Shown piece by piece: positions 45,845 to 60,800 of a DNA stretch of 64,000 nucleotides. Source of the stretch: Mortierella alpina (lineage: Eukaryota; Mortierellomycota; Mortierellomycetes; Mortierellales; Mortierellaceae). Position numbers and translations under genes: made by a program. Location of the stretch: contig JANATF010000024.1 of the NCBI GenBank assembly GCA_029449245.1, forward strand, positions 124,001 to 188,000, read 5' to 3'. The notes beneath the pieces were generated by a model that had not been told where the DNA came from, did not search any database, and saw only the letters and a program-made list of their open reading frames with translations. Positions within the stretch are counted from its first letter, which is position 1, and each line of letters starts with the position of its first letter.

Positions 45845-48800
45845 ATGAACAACGCTGGCAATCAGGTATGTAAAGCGGTGAATCTCTGATGTTGTCAGCG
45901 CGCGAGTGGCATCAAAAGCAAGCTCTCAGCACTCCATCGTCCTTGCCATTACTCGCTTAGAACTGTGAGCGCACCACTGCCGATGCCTCTGAATATCACC
46001 AAGGAATCACTATCGTGAAGAGCGAATTTGACATCAAGGTAAAAGCGCAGAGTATTCGGTTAGGAAAACAGAAATCTCATTGATTACAATGATAGAAACT
46101 TGGCTGACTCCTTATTACCTTTGGAACTCAATCAGGCTGAGAAGAGCCGCTTCTTTGACAACCCGGAACTTGCCTCCCCGGTCTCTCAACCCGGTAGCGC
46201 AGCGATGTCTGTAGATGACAGGTAAGCCGAAAGGCAGCACCAGAGAGATATGCATATACCCTACACGCCTGCGAAATACGACGCAGTTGTCTGATATCAC
46301 ATGAATTGTGATTTCAGCGATAGTGGAACTCCACGCTCCGCTAGCCCTTTAAGTAGCTACACAGGATCTCCTGCAGAAACTCGCCATTTTGGAACAGAAC
46401 TCTCGCGCACTTTGTCAGGTACGTATCTAACAGAGAGTTGATCATGCCTACAACTTTCAACATGAAAGCTCTGCTTAGAATATTGTATCACTGCACTAAC
46501 GCTTGAAAAATCGTGAACGTGCTTACTCTTGTTAGGCGAGACCCTAAGCGACCCAAAGGAGGCGTCATCTTCCATTCAAGACGGCGTGAATGAGAAAGCT
46601 GAAGATTGCCTCTTCGGCCCTTCTCTATTTGAGGGTGCTGATGCCAAGGCCCAGCTTCAGTCCAGCTTCAGCGATCGATTCAAGACGCAGAGCGAGTACT
46701 GGCGAACTGCTCTCGCCGGAGCCCCTGTTTTGCTTGACCTTCCTACAGACCACGCTCGACCGTCTCATCAATCATTCAAAGGCGACTATGTCCCCATTGA
46801 ATTGAATTCCAAAACCACTCGGGCTCTGAAGGAGCTAAGCCAGCAGCAAGGTGTAACCCTGTTCATGACCATCCTGTCCGCTTGGAGCGCTGTACTGTCA
46901 CGTCTTTCCGGTCAAGACGACATTGTCATCGGCACACCCAGTTCATGCCTCACCCCAGAGAACGAGTCTTTGAATGGACCATCCTCCAACACTCTGGCTC
47001 TCCGTGTTGATCTGTCCGGCAAACCGAACGCACAAGAGCTTTTGGACCGTGTCCGACGAACCACGCTGTCCGCCTTCACTCACCAAGACCTGCCGTTCGA
47101 GCAAGTGGTCGAGATTTTGCAGCCGCCCCGCAAGATGGACCACACACCTCTCTTTCAAGTCTTATACTCCTGGCGGAACCACGAGAATAGTCGTGATTTG
47201 GCTGCTCCCGATGCTGCAAAGTTTGATCTTACGCTCAACATGTGGGAGTCTGACGAAAGCATTTGCGGAAGTCTTGGATACTCCACAGCGCTCTTTGACC
47301 GGACGTCTATAGAGAAGCATGTCGGATATCTACAGGCGATGCTCCTGGAGATGACGACGGATAAAGAGCTGCCCGTCGCCCTCGCCGAGATCCTGTCGCT
47401 TGACGAACGCACTTTTCTACTCGAGACTTTGAACGTCACCGCAGAAAAGTACCCCGATAGCCAGCACCTCCATCAGTTATTTGAGCGGCAGGCCGAGCGC
47501 TTACCAAACGCCATTGCTGTCGTGCATGAAAACCAGTCGTTGACCTACAGCGAACTGAATGCGCGCGCTAATCGCCTGGCACATCATCTCATCCACGTTG
47601 GCGTCCAGCCAGATTCCGTGGTTGCTATTTGTGTCGAACGATCCTTGGCACTCATTGTCGGCATCCTGGCCATCCTTAAGGCCGGCGGCGCCTATGTGCC
47701 CTTGGATCCCGTACACGCAAGCGAGCGCCTCGTCGGTATTCTTTCCGATGCGGCGCCATCTGTCCTTGTTGCCGGTGCATGCGGAATGAAAGCCCTCCAA
47801 GGAGCTGATCTGTCGCAGTTGAAGATGGTCGACCCCAATTCTGCCTTACCGACCTCTGCTGCCAATCCGTGCGTTTCCGGTCTCTCAATGCACCATCTCG
47901 CCTATGTCATCTACACCTCTGGAACTACTGGCAAGCCCAAGGGTGTCATGGTCGAGCACCGCCAGATGGCTCGCCTCTTTGCGGCAAGCGCGACCCAATT
48001 CGAATTCTCGGAGCAAGACACCTGGTGTCTGTTGCACTCTGCCGCCTTCGATTTCTCTATTTGGGAGATGTGGGGTGCTCTGAGACAAGGTGGCAAGCTG
48101 GTTGTCGTCTCGCAGGACGTTGTGCGAACACCGCATGAGCTATACCAGTTACTGCAGGAGCAAGCTGTCACCGTTCTGAACATGACTCCTACCGCCTTCA
48201 AGCCGCTGCTCGAAATCGACACGGCGAACAAGCTACAAGACAGTCTGCGATATCTTTTCCTTGGTGGAGAGGCGCTATCACCTGCTATGCTGAGGCCATG
48301 GCTCCTGCCGCATGCACAACGCTGCCCCACAATAATCAACCTCTATGGTCCCACGGAAATTTGTATTTACGTGACGTATTCAAGGGTGACCTTGGAGGAT
48401 TGCTCTCAGGCCACGAGCTCTATCGGTGGGCGCCTTCCGGACATGCAGACGTATGTTCTAGATGAGCATATGCGACCCGTGCCTCTTGGTGTTGTCGGCG
48501 AGTTGTACGTTGGAGGACCCGGTGTCTCCCGTGGATACCTCAACCGGCCAGAGCTTACCGCAGAACGTTTCCTCCAAAACCCGTTCACGGCGGGACGTGA
48601 CGAGCGGATGTATAGGACAGGAGATCTCGTTAGGCAGCTGCCTGATGGAAGTCTGCTTTATATGGGCCGTAATGATCACCAGGTCAAGATCCGCGGCTTC
48701 CGAATCGAGCTGGGCGAGATTGAGGCGCGACTGGCCGACCACCCTCTGGTTTCGGAAGCTGTGGTGATTGCCACAGGAGACGATAGTACTAGACGACTCG

Positions 48801-51800
48801 TGGCATACATCACCGTTCGCTCTGACGAACACCTTGGACAGCAAGCACATGTTGCCGAGTGTAAGCGACTTGTTTGTGTTGAGTGTGAGGACATGAGAGT
48901 AACCCCCCTTTAGCATTCAACTAACCAATCCCTGTTTGGCATGATAGCATCGTCTGCCGAGCAATTGGCTTCGACACTTCGCGCCCATCTGGCCACGCAG
49001 CTGCCAGAGTATATGGTTCCCTCAGCATTTGTGAAAATGGATGCGTTCCCCATGACTCACAATGGCAAACTCGATACCCGGGCGCTCCCTGCTCCAAGGG
49101 AGAGCGATTTCGCCCGTCAAGCCTACGTGCCTCCTCAAGGAGAGCTCGAGACTACCATCGCATCGATTTGGTCGGAACTGCTGCAGATTGAGCGAGTGAG
49201 CCGACATGACAGCTTCTTTGCCCTTGGTGGCCACTCTCTCCTGGCAGTCCAGGTCATCTCAAAGCTTCATGCTCTTGGTCACTCGGTCTCGGCGAGCATT
49301 CTATTTGAGTCGCCCACCCTTTCGGCATTCGCGCACGCTATCGGACAACACCGTGCCATCGTTGTCCCTCCCAACCTCATCACCCCAGGTGTCTCCCGCA
49401 TCACTCCCGAGATGTTGCCTCTCATTGATCTCACCCAGATGGATATTGATCGCATTGTCGAGCAAGTTCCCGGCGGAGTAGCCAGTATCCAGGACATCTA
49501 TGCGCTTGCACCGCTGCAAGAGGGTATCTTGTTCCACCACTTGATGCACAAGACTGGCGATCCCTATCTGCTCTACTATGGAAGGGCGTTCGACAACAGA
49601 GCGCTATTGGACCAATACCTTGTTGGGATGCAGCAGATGATTAATCGCCATGACATACTGCGAACAGCCTTCTTCTGGGAGGACCTGTCCACACCGGCCC
49701 AGGTTGTCTTGCGCAGCGCCACGCTTTCAACCACTGAGCTCACTTTGGATCCAGCCGACGGATCTGCAATCGAACAGCTCAAGCAAAGACTCGATCCTCG
49801 GTACAACCGCCTCGACCTGACTCAGGCTCCCTTGCTGCACTACACCATTGCCCAGGATTTCGACGGCCGATGGATTCTGGGAGAGTGGCTCCACCACATG
49901 CTCGGTGATCATTCAACCCTGGAGCACATCGAGCTCGAGATACGAGCTATTCAAGAGGGACGAGGTTCTGAACTACTTGCACCTCATCCATATCGCAACC
50001 TCATTGCCCAAACACGCCTTGGTGTGAGCCAGGATGAGCACGAGAAGTTCTTCAAGACTATGCTCTCTGACTTTGATACTCCCTCACTGCCGTTCGGAAT
50101 CACCGATGTGCGCGGGGACGGATCCAATATCACCGAGTCTACGCGGATGCTACCCGCGGACCTGAATGAGCGACTCCGGTTCCAAGCCAAAAGACTGGGG
50201 GTCAATCTTGCTAGTCTTTGTCATGTTGCATGGGCCCAGGTGATTGCTCGCACCAGTGGACAACAGCGTGTGGTGTTTGGCACGGTCCTTTTCGGGCGCA
50301 TGCAGGCCGAGACGAGCTCAGAGGGAGCCATCGGTCTCTACATCAACACGCTGCCTTTCCGAGTTGACGTCGACAGCAGAAGTGTCGAGGAGAGCGTCCA
50401 GGAGACTCATGCTCTGCTCGCAAAGCTACTGGAGCATGAACACGCACCGCTGGCTCTTGCACAACGCTGCAGTGATGTAGAGCCCGGTGTGCCCTTGTTC
50501 AGTTCGTTGCTGAACTATCGCCACAATATGGAGAGCCCGGAACATGGGTCGGGCATGGAGTTCTTGGGTGAGGTGGAGCGTACCAACTACCCATACGATC
50601 TGTCTATTGAGGACTATGGCACCTCGCTTGGATTGACAGCTCAGGTCGTGCTGCCACTGGTTTCCGACAGCGCTTGTGGTTACATGCAGGAAGCCCTCGA
50701 CAGCCTGGCGAGTGCATTGGAATACAACCCCAAGATGTCAGTCTCGCAGTTGAATGTCCTTCCAGTCGAAGAGCGCAAACTCTTGACGCAGGGTGGACAA
50801 TGGACGCAGGAGGACGATTCTTACCATGTCTGCTTGCATGAGCTGTTTGAGCAGTATGCCGACCGAGTGCCAAACGCCCTTTCGGTCGTAACCGACAAGC
50901 ATTCACTGACGTACGCCGAAATGACTGCTGAGGCCAACCGCTTGGCTCACCGCCTTATCGACCTTGGTGCCAAGACTGACTCCGTGGTGGGTCTCTGCAT
51001 GGAGCGATCGGCGTCTATGATTGTGGCCATGTTCGGTATTCTCAAATCAGGCGCCGCTTACCTGCCTCTGGATCCGACTTACACAGGTGAACGCCTCAAA
51101 GACATTTGTCAGCGATGCGGCACCAACCATCCTCGTCACTGATGCTGTTGGAAGGAAGGCGTTGGGTGAGCTGGTTACCGCCGCCATGGTCGTCTTGGAT
51201 ATGAGTGATCTGGAAGGCGATGAAACCAGCAACCCTCAGGTTCCAGGTCTGCACTCTGGCAACCTTGCCTACATGATCTACACCTCCGGCTCCACAGGCA
51301 AGCCCAAGGGTGTGATGGTCGAGCACCAAGGTGTCGCGAGTCTTGCTCAGTACCATAGCGAGCTCATTGGCATCCATGAAGGCAGTCGCATGCTTCAGTT
51401 TGCCTCAATCAGCTTTGATTTCAGTGTTTGGGAGATCTTCTTGACACTGTGCGCTGGTGCTACACTGGTCTTGGCTCCGAGCAGCATCCGCATGGACCGC
51501 AACATGCTGTGGAACTACATGATGCGCCAGTCGGTCACCCATGCTACATTCACCCCATCATTCCTTCAGGATGGAGTGGACTTTCCCTGTGCGATTGAGC
51601 CGCTGACTCTGACCCTGGGAGGCGAGGCACTTGGACCGACCTTGCTCCAGAATCTGATCCAACAAGGCATCGCTGTGTTCAACGACTATGGACCCACCGA
51701 GTCCTCGATCAGTGCTGCCACATGGAAAGGCTCCGCAGACTTTAGTGGAGACGTGGTGCCAATTGGACGTCCTGTGAGGAACTCCCGACTCTATGTACTG

Positions 51801-54800
51801 GACTCGCAGCAAGAGCCAGTGCCTCTTGGAGCCGTTGGTGAGCTTTACATTAGCGGTGTTGGACTTGCGCGTGGCTATCTCAACCGGCCGGAGCAGACGG
51901 CGGAGCGGTTCCTCCAGAATCCCTTTGGCGACCACAAGAGCGCGCGGATGTACAGAACCGGCGATCTTGTGCGATACCTTCCTGATGGCGACCTCGTGTA
52001 CTTGGGTCGCACGGACTATCAGGTCAAGATCCGCGGCTTTCGTATAGAGCTTGGTGAGATCGAAGTCCGCCTGGCTGAGCATCCCATGGTGTCGGAGGCT
52101 TTTGTCCTTGCGCTTGGCGAAGGCATCAATAAGCGTCTTGTCGCCTATCTGACAACGGATCCTGAAGTTCAGATCGATGGTACGTTATTTATCGTGGGTC
52201 TGGAGAATGATGATGCTCGATTCACAATTTGGATGAGGATGATGATGATGATTCTTACGACCTGCCGCTCTCGTTCATAGCACTCGACAAGTCTTCTTTG
52301 CCATCGGTGCTCCGTTCGCACCTCTCAGCAAGGTTGCCCGAATACATGGTTCCCTCAGCGTTCGTATGCCTCGATGCGTTCCCGCTGACATCTAACGGCA
52401 AGCTGGACCGAAAAGCATTGCCGTCTCCTAGCGAGGATGATTATGCCCGTCAAGCGTACGAGGCTCCAGAAGGCGAGGTCGAGACTGCAATCGCATCGAT
52501 CTGGTCCGACCTGCTGCACGTGAAACGAGTGAGCAGACACGACAGTTTCTTTGCACTTGGAGGTCACTCTTTGTTGGCTGTCCAGGTTATCTCCAGATTG
52601 CATCGCCTTGGCCATTCGGTGTCGGTGCGCACGCTCTTCGAGTCACCTACACTCTTGGCTCTCGCCCAGTCCATCGGACAGCACCACGCCATTGTCGTCC
52701 CACCCAATGTCATCACCCCGGATGTCTCTCACATCACGCCCGAGATGTTGCCTCTCATCGATCTCAACCAGGGTGACATTGACCGTATCATCGAGCAAGT
52801 TCCTGGAGGAGTAGCCAATATCCAGGATATCTATGCTTTATCTCCTTTACAAGACGGTATCTTGTTCCACAACTTGATGCACAAGGTCGGGGACCCATAT
52901 CTCCTGTACACCGCAAGAGCATTCGATAACAGAAAAGTACTGGACCAATATCTTGCAGCCACGCAGCAGATTATGGATCGCCACGACATTCTCCGAACAG
53001 CTTTCATGTGGGAGAACCTCTCTGTTCCAGCGCAGGTTGTCCTGAGAAGTGCTCCGCTCCCAGTCACCGAGATCACCATGGACCCGGCTGATGGACCCGT
53101 TATTCAACAGCTGAAGCAGAAGCTGGATCCTCGCCACAACCGCATCGACCTCACACAAGCGCCATTACTGCGCTTCACCATTGCTCAAGATACCGATGGC
53201 CGCTGGATTTTAGGAGAGTTGCTCCATCATTTGACCGGTGATCATTCAACCTTGGAAGTGATCGAGGCCGAATTGTTGGCAATCCAACAAGGACGAGGCG
53301 CTGAGTTACTTGCGGCACATCCATACCGCAACCTCATCGCTCAAGCACGCCTTGGCGTTAGTCAAGACGCGCACGAGAAGTTCTTCAAGGAGATGCTTTC
53401 AGATTTCGACACCCCTTCGCTGCCATTCGGCATTAAGGAAGTGCGTGGAGATGGATCCAACGTCACCGAGTCTGGACTGATGTTGCCTTCCGAGCTGAAC
53501 GGTCGCCTTCGGTTCCAAGCCAAGCGACTGGGTGTCAGTGTTGCCAGTCTGTGTCATGTTGCTTGGGCCCAAGTCATTGCCCGGACTAGTGGACAGCAGC
53601 AGGTTGTCTTTGGTACGGTCCTCTTCGGTCGCATGCAGGCTGAGACGAGCTCAGATCGGGCAATTGGTCTCTACATCAATACATTGCCGCTCCGAGTCGA
53701 TGTCGACGACAGAAGTGTTGAAGAGTGTGTCCAACTCACCCATTCTCTGCTCGCCAAACTACTGGAGCATGAGCATGCATCACTGGCTCTGGCCCAACGC
53801 TGCAGTAGTGTGCAGCCTGGTGTGCCTTTGTTCAAACTCTCTACTGAACTATCGACATAACATGGACACTCCTCAGCAAGCTTCAAGCGCCTCGGGAATG
53901 GAACTTTTGGAGTCACTGGAGCGCACCAACTACCCATTCACTATCTCGGTAGAAGACTACGGCACGTCACTCGGATTGACAGCTCAGGTGGCTCAACCGT
54001 TGGAGTCTCGTCGTGCCTGCGGTTACATGCAGGAAGCACTTGACAGTCTGACAAGTGCCCTGGAAAGCAGCGCTGGAATGTCAGTATCGAGGCTGAATAT
54101 TTTACCATCTGAGGAACGTCAACTGTTGACTCAAGGCGGCAGCACACAGAAGCATGACGATTCTTATCGCATCTGCCTGCATCAGTTGTTTGAGCAACAT
54201 GTCGATCGGGCCCCAGGCGCCCTGTCCATCATTTGCGGCGGTGAATCAATGACCTATGCAGAACTAAACGCATCTTCCAACCGCTTGGCTCACCGGCTAA
54301 TCGAAAATGGGGTCAGGACAGACTCCATCGTGGCAATTTGCATGGAACGATCCCCCTCCATGATTGTCGCGATGCTGGCAATCCTCAAAGCAGGCGCTGC
54401 TTACTTGCCTCTGGATCCTCTCTACCCAAGCGATCGTCTCCTGGACATTATTGGCGATGCCGAGCCTGCTGTCTTGGTTGCCGATTCTACTGGAAAGGCG
54501 GCCGTAGGAGACCTGGCGACTGCTGTTGTCATCGAGGTCGACCGTGATGACACGCAAGACGGCGACTCCAGTAATCCGCAGATCTCGGGTTTGGACTTCG
54601 CCAAACTTGCTTATGTGATCTATACCTCCGGGTCTACAGGCAAGCCCAAGGGTGTGATGGTCGAGCATCAGGGAGTAGCAAGTCTTGTCCAGTACCATAG
54701 CGAGCTTCTCCGTGTCCGCGAAGGTAGCCGCATGCTTCAGTTCGCCTCCATCACCTTCGATTTCAGTGTCTGGGAGATCTTTATCATACTGTGCTCTGGA

Positions 54801-57800
54801 GCCACGCTGGTTTTGGCTCCCAGTAGCATGCGCATGGACCGCAACATGCTGTGGAACTACATGAATGAGGTCTCCGTCACACATGCAGCCTGCACACCTT
54901 CGTTCCTGCAGGATGGAGCTGACCTACCCCCGCTGGCTACGCCCTTGACTCTGTCGCTGGGTGGCGAGGCGCTCAGTCTTGCTCTACTGCAGAATCTCAT
55001 TCGTCAAGGCATTAATGTGTTCAACCTCTACGGACCGACCGAGGCTTCCATTGCTACCGCAACTTGGAACTGTCCAGCAAATTTCAGTGGAGACATTGTC
55101 CCAATTGGAGGCCCCGTCAGGAACGCCCGGCATTACATCCTGGATAGCCAGCAACTGCCCGTGCCAATGGGAGCCATTGGTGAACTGTTCATTGGTGGTA
55201 TTGGCTTGGCGCGTGGATATCTCAACAGACCGGATCAAACTGCAGAGCGTTTTCTCAAGGATCCATTTAGCGATGACGAGGGTGCTCGAGTGTACAGGAC
55301 TGGAGATCTGGTGCGACAACTTCCTGATGGCAATCTCGTGTATCTGGGACGCGCGGACTTCCAAGTCAAGATCCGTGGATTCCGCATTGAACTGGGCGAG
55401 ATTGAGGCCAGGCTTGTCGAACATGAAGCAGTATCCGAGGCTGTTGTAGTGGCTCTGGGTGAAGGTGTCAATGCACGCTTGGTGGCCTACTTCACAAGGG
55501 ATCACGACGGAAAGTCAGAAGGTTTGTGGTTCAATTCAGTCGGCATGAAATGATTAGATCAGCGGCAAAAAGCAGTAGTAGATGCTCATCATGAATGTTC
55601 TTCCTTCATTACTTATAGCGCTCGACAAATCGTTGTTGCCATCGGTCCTGCGATCTCACCTTTCCGCCAGGTTGCCTGATTACATGGTCCCATCGGCATT
55701 CGTGAGAATGGATGCATTCCTCTTGCTATCCAGCGGAAAGCTCGATCGACGGTCCTCTGCCCGCTCCAAGCGAGGATGACTATGCTCGTCAAGCATACGA
55801 GGCTCCACAAGGTGTCGTCGAGGTTGCAATCGCATCGGTCTGGTCAGAACTTCTGCACGTGAAGCGAGTGAGCAGACACGACAGCTTCTTTGCGCTCGGT
55901 GGTCACTCGCTGCTGGCTGTACAGGTCATATCCAGACTTCATGGTCTTGGGCACTCGATCTCGGTTCGCGCTCTCTTCGAGTCACCTACCCTCGCGGCTC
56001 TCGCTCAGTCAATCGGAGAACACCGTGCCATTGTGGTACCATCGAATCTCATCACCCTCGATGCATCTCGCATCACCCCCGAGATGCTGCCCCTGATCGA
56101 TCTCACCCAGAGCGACATTGACCTTATTGTTGAGCAAGTCCCCGGAGGTGTCGCCAACATCCAGGATATCTACGCTTTGGCACCACTGCAAGATGGCATT
56201 CTGTTCCATCATTTAATGCACAAGGTCGGAGATCCCTACATCCTTTATTCCGCCACTGCCTTCGATAACAGGGCATCGGTGGACCAGTATTTCGCAGCGA
56301 CTCAGCAGATCGTGGATCGCCATGACATTTTACGAACAGCCTTCATGTGGGAGAACTTGTCGACACCAGCACAGGTCGTCCTGCGCAGTGCCCCACTGTC
56401 GATTACTGAACTCTTCCTGGATACAACCAAAGGGCCTGTTGTTCAACAGTTGCAGAAGAGGTCCGATCCTCGGGTCCACCGTATGGACCTGACCCAAGCG
56501 CCATTGCTAAAGTTCATTGTTGCTCAGGATGACGATGGTCGCTGGATAGTGTCACAATTGCTCCATCACTTGATTGGCGACCATTCAACCCTGGAAGTCA
56601 TCGAGCTTGAGATGAAAGCAATCAAAGAGGGACGCGCTGCCGACTTGCTCGCACCACACCCGTATCGTAATCTCATTGCTCAAGCGCGCCTTGGTGTGAC
56701 TCAGGACGCCCATGAGAAGTTCTTTAAGGAGATGCTATCGGACTTTGACACGCCTTCGCTGCCATTCGGCATTTCAGATGTGCGTGGAGACGGTTCTAAC
56801 GTCACGGAGTCTGAACGGAATCTCTCGGCTCAGTTGAACGAGCGCCTTCGCTTCCAAGCCAAACGACTGGGTGTCAGTCTCGCCAGTCTTTGTCATGTTG
56901 CTTGGGCCCAAGTCATTGCCCGGACTAGTGGACAGCAGCAGGTTGTCTTTGGTACGGTCCTCTTCGGTCGCATGCAGGCTGAGACAAGCTCTGGTCAAGC
57001 GATGGGTCTGTATATCAACACACTGCCGCTCCGCGTCGATGTCGACAACCGAAGTGTCGAGGAGAGCGTCCAACAGACCCACTCTCGACTCGCAAAAACT
57101 GTTGGAGCATGAGCATGCATCGCTGACTCTTGCACAACGGCTGCAGCGACGTGCAACCTGGAGTGCCTTTGTTCAGCTCCCTATTGAACTATCGCCACAA
57201 CTCGGAAATTCCGGAATCCGGGTCAAGCGCCTCTGGAAAGGAGGAAGTGGATTCTCGGGAGCGCACCAACTACCCCTTCAGCATTTCAGTGGAGGACTAT
57301 GGCACTGCACTCGGATTGACAGCGCAAACAGTTCATCCGCTGGAATCTGATCGCGCCTGCGGTTACATGCAAGAGGCTCTCGATAGTCTGGCCAGTGCGC
57401 TGGAATACGATCCCAAGATGCCAGTCGCACAGCTGAATGTTCTTCCCGCTGAGGAGCGTACTCTTTTACTCGACACGTGGAATGACACTGCAGAGGATTA
57501 CCCCGACCACTTGTGCCTTCACCAACTGTTTGAACAGCAAGTCGAGCGCACCCCCGACACCTTAGCTGTCGTATGCGCAGACAAGTCGTTGACGTACCGA
57601 GAGCTCAATGCGCGTTCAAACGGTCTAGCACATCGTCTCATCGAACTTGGAGTCCGGCCAGACGATATTGTTGCTATTTGTGTCAAGCGGTCTGTGGAGA
57701 TGATTGTCGGAGTACTGGCCGTCTTGAAGGCTGGAGCCGCCTATGTACCACTCGATCCGTTCTTTGCAAGCGACCGCCTCAAGGACATCATGAGCGATGC

Positions 57801-60800
57801 GTCACCCAACATTTTACTTGCAGATGAGGCAGGTAGAGCCGCACTAGGAGAATCAACTGTCTCTGAAGTGGTTGTTGTGGATCCCACGTCGTTACAACTG
57901 AGTCGACAGAACTCCTGAGGTTGCTGCCTTTCTTCCCAGAGCCTGGCCTATGTCATTTACACTTCTGGAACCACAGGAAAGCCGAAGGGAGTCATGTCGA
58001 GCACCAGGGCGTCGTCAATCTTGTCGTATCTCAACAGCAACTCCTCAATATCCAACCGTCCAGTCGCATGACCAGTTCTATCGATCAGCTTCGACCCGAG
58101 TGTCTTGGAGATCTTTGCTACGCTGTCATTCGGAGGAGTTCTCCATGTTCTACAGGAGAACGTCCGTCGTGACTTCCGCCAATTATGGGCCTATCTGCAG
58201 CAAAACCAGATTACGCATGCCATGTTCACTCCAGCCGTGATTCAGGATTGCGAAGGACTGCCACCCTTGGAATCAATGTCGACATTGCTTATCGGAGGTG
58301 AAGCACTCTCAGGTGCTCTTGTGCGGAAGGTTGGCGACCTGGTGCCTAATGCGGCTGTTATCAACGAATATGGACCAACGGAGGCCTCGATTGCGGCACT
58401 GTCCTGGACATATGTTGAGGACGGTCTGATTGATGAAGACATTGTCCCAATCGGTCGCCCACTGTCCGGGAAGCGGGTTTATATCTTGGATGATAATGGT
58501 CTTCCTCTTCCGTTGGGAGTCGCTGGAGAGCTCTATCTTGGAGGAGTCGGCGTCGCTAGAGGGTATCTGAACAAACCTGATCTCACGTCTGAGAAGTTCG
58601 TTCTGGATCCCTTTTCACAAGAGCCTGGTGCGAGGATGTACAAGACCGGAGACATGGCAAAATACCACACTGATGGTCGTGTCATCTGTCTGGGACGAAA
58701 CGACGACCAGATTAAGATTAGAGGCTTCAGGTGGAACTCGGCGAGATTGAGGCACGGCTAGTGAGCACCCACAGGTGTCAGAGGCGGCATTGTGCCTCTG
58801 GGCAAAGGAGCAATATGCGACTGGATTGCATATGTCATTGCTCAGAATGAGGATGCGATAGACCAGCACGGTGACAAGAGTCGGTGTAAGTGCTACAGAT
58901 GTACTGACTTTAACAATGAGCAGGAAGCAGTGTATTAACATTATTCTACGACATTTCCTGAACTGCACAGCAGCATCATCGGAGTCTGTCCCTTCGATCT
59001 ACCTTCTCACGAAGTTACCAGACTACATGGTGCCATCGGCGTTCGTGAGGCTCACTTCCTTCCCCGTGACAACCAATGGCAAGCTCGATCGGCGAGCACT
59101 GCCTGCTCCTAGCGAGGATGACTATGCCCGCGCGTACGAGACCCCACAAGGAAAGGTTGAAATTGCACTAGCGGCCATGTGGTCAGAGTTGCTGCAGGTG
59201 AACCGAGTGAGTCGTCATGACAGTTTCTTTGCACTTGGAGGTCACTCTTTGCTTGCAGTGCGTCTAGTCAACCCGTGTGAGTACGTTGGGAGCAAGCATT
59301 GCGATCTCCGCCCTGTTTGCTGCACCAACTCTTGCTGCTTTTGCATCTCGTGTCCAAGAACAATTGGCACAGGAAGGAGTCCTCCGTGTTAGCCATCACT
59401 CCTGTCTCGAGGGACAACGACTTGCCTCTCTTTCGCCCAGCAACGTCTCTGGTTCCTCGCTCAGCTGGGTGGTGTCAGCGACACCTACCACATGCCGCTG
59501 GCACTGCGCTTGCAGGGTCATGTGAATCAAATAGCACTAGAGTACTCGTTGAGCGAGCTGTGCAATCGCCACGAGGCTCTGCGATCTGTTTTCATCACCG
59601 TCAATGGCCAGGCGCACGTCAAATCCTTCCTCCAGGAGGTATGTACCAACCAGGCTGTACAATTTGCACATCACTGAAGAATGCAGGCCTGCTAACGCTC
59701 TAAACTCCACACCCATTCCATCTAGGACTATCGATGCACAAGGTCGATCTGCGCAGCGTTGCGATCAAGAAATTCAACTGAGGCAGTTGATGGACAAGGA
59801 CACATGCATCATTCGACCTGGAGCAGGACCTTGTCCGTGCTTCGCTGATCCAAACGCAGACGACGACTGCGTGCTTCTCATAACACAGCATCACATCGTG
59901 TCCGACGGATGGTCTGTTGGAATCATGCTGCGAGAGCTGAGCCAGCTCTACACCGCTTACTGCAACGGAGAAGTCCAGCCCATTGCCACCTCTTAGAATT
60001 CAGTACCCAGATTACGCAGCATGGCAGCGAACATGGCTCTCTGGCGATCAACTCAAGTCCCAGAGCGAGTACTGGCGCACCGCTCTGCTGGCGCACCCGT
60101 CCTTCTCGATCTCCCTACAGACCATCCTCGACCACCGCATCAGTCTTTAAGGGCGACCGTGTTACATTGCATGGGATGCTCAAATCACCCGTGCTGCGAA
60201 GCAACTCAGCCAAAAGCATGGAGTGACCCTGTTATGACAATCTTGTCCGCCTGGAGCGCTGTCCTCTCGCACTTGTCCGGCCAAGACGATATTGTCATTG
60301 GTACACCCAATGCCAACCGCAATCATCCAGAGATTGAGTCCCTGATCGGCTTCTTTGTAAACACTCTTGCTCTCCGCATCGATCTCTCGGGTAAGCCGAC
60401 TACTCAGGAGCTCTTGGAACGTGTCCGACAAAGCACACTAGCCGCCCTCAATCATCAAGACTTGCCATTCGAACAGGTGGTCGAGGCTGTGCAGCCACCC
60501 CGCAAGATGGACCACACACCTCTCTTCCAAGTCATGTTTGCCTGGCAGAACAACGAAGACGACGCTTGGACCTTCCGGGCCTTCAAGTCACCTCATGCGA
60601 CTTGGACTACGATGCTGCCAAATTTGACCTTACTCTCTCGCTGGGAAGAGGAGAGTGGCATTGGCGGAAACCTAGAGTACTCGACAGCACTCTTTGATCG
60701 GACGACAATCGAGAGCATGTCGGATATGTGCACGCGATGCTGCTTGCCATGACCGCACATGAGGAGCTACCCGTCGCTGCCGCCGAAATCCTGTCCCTGG

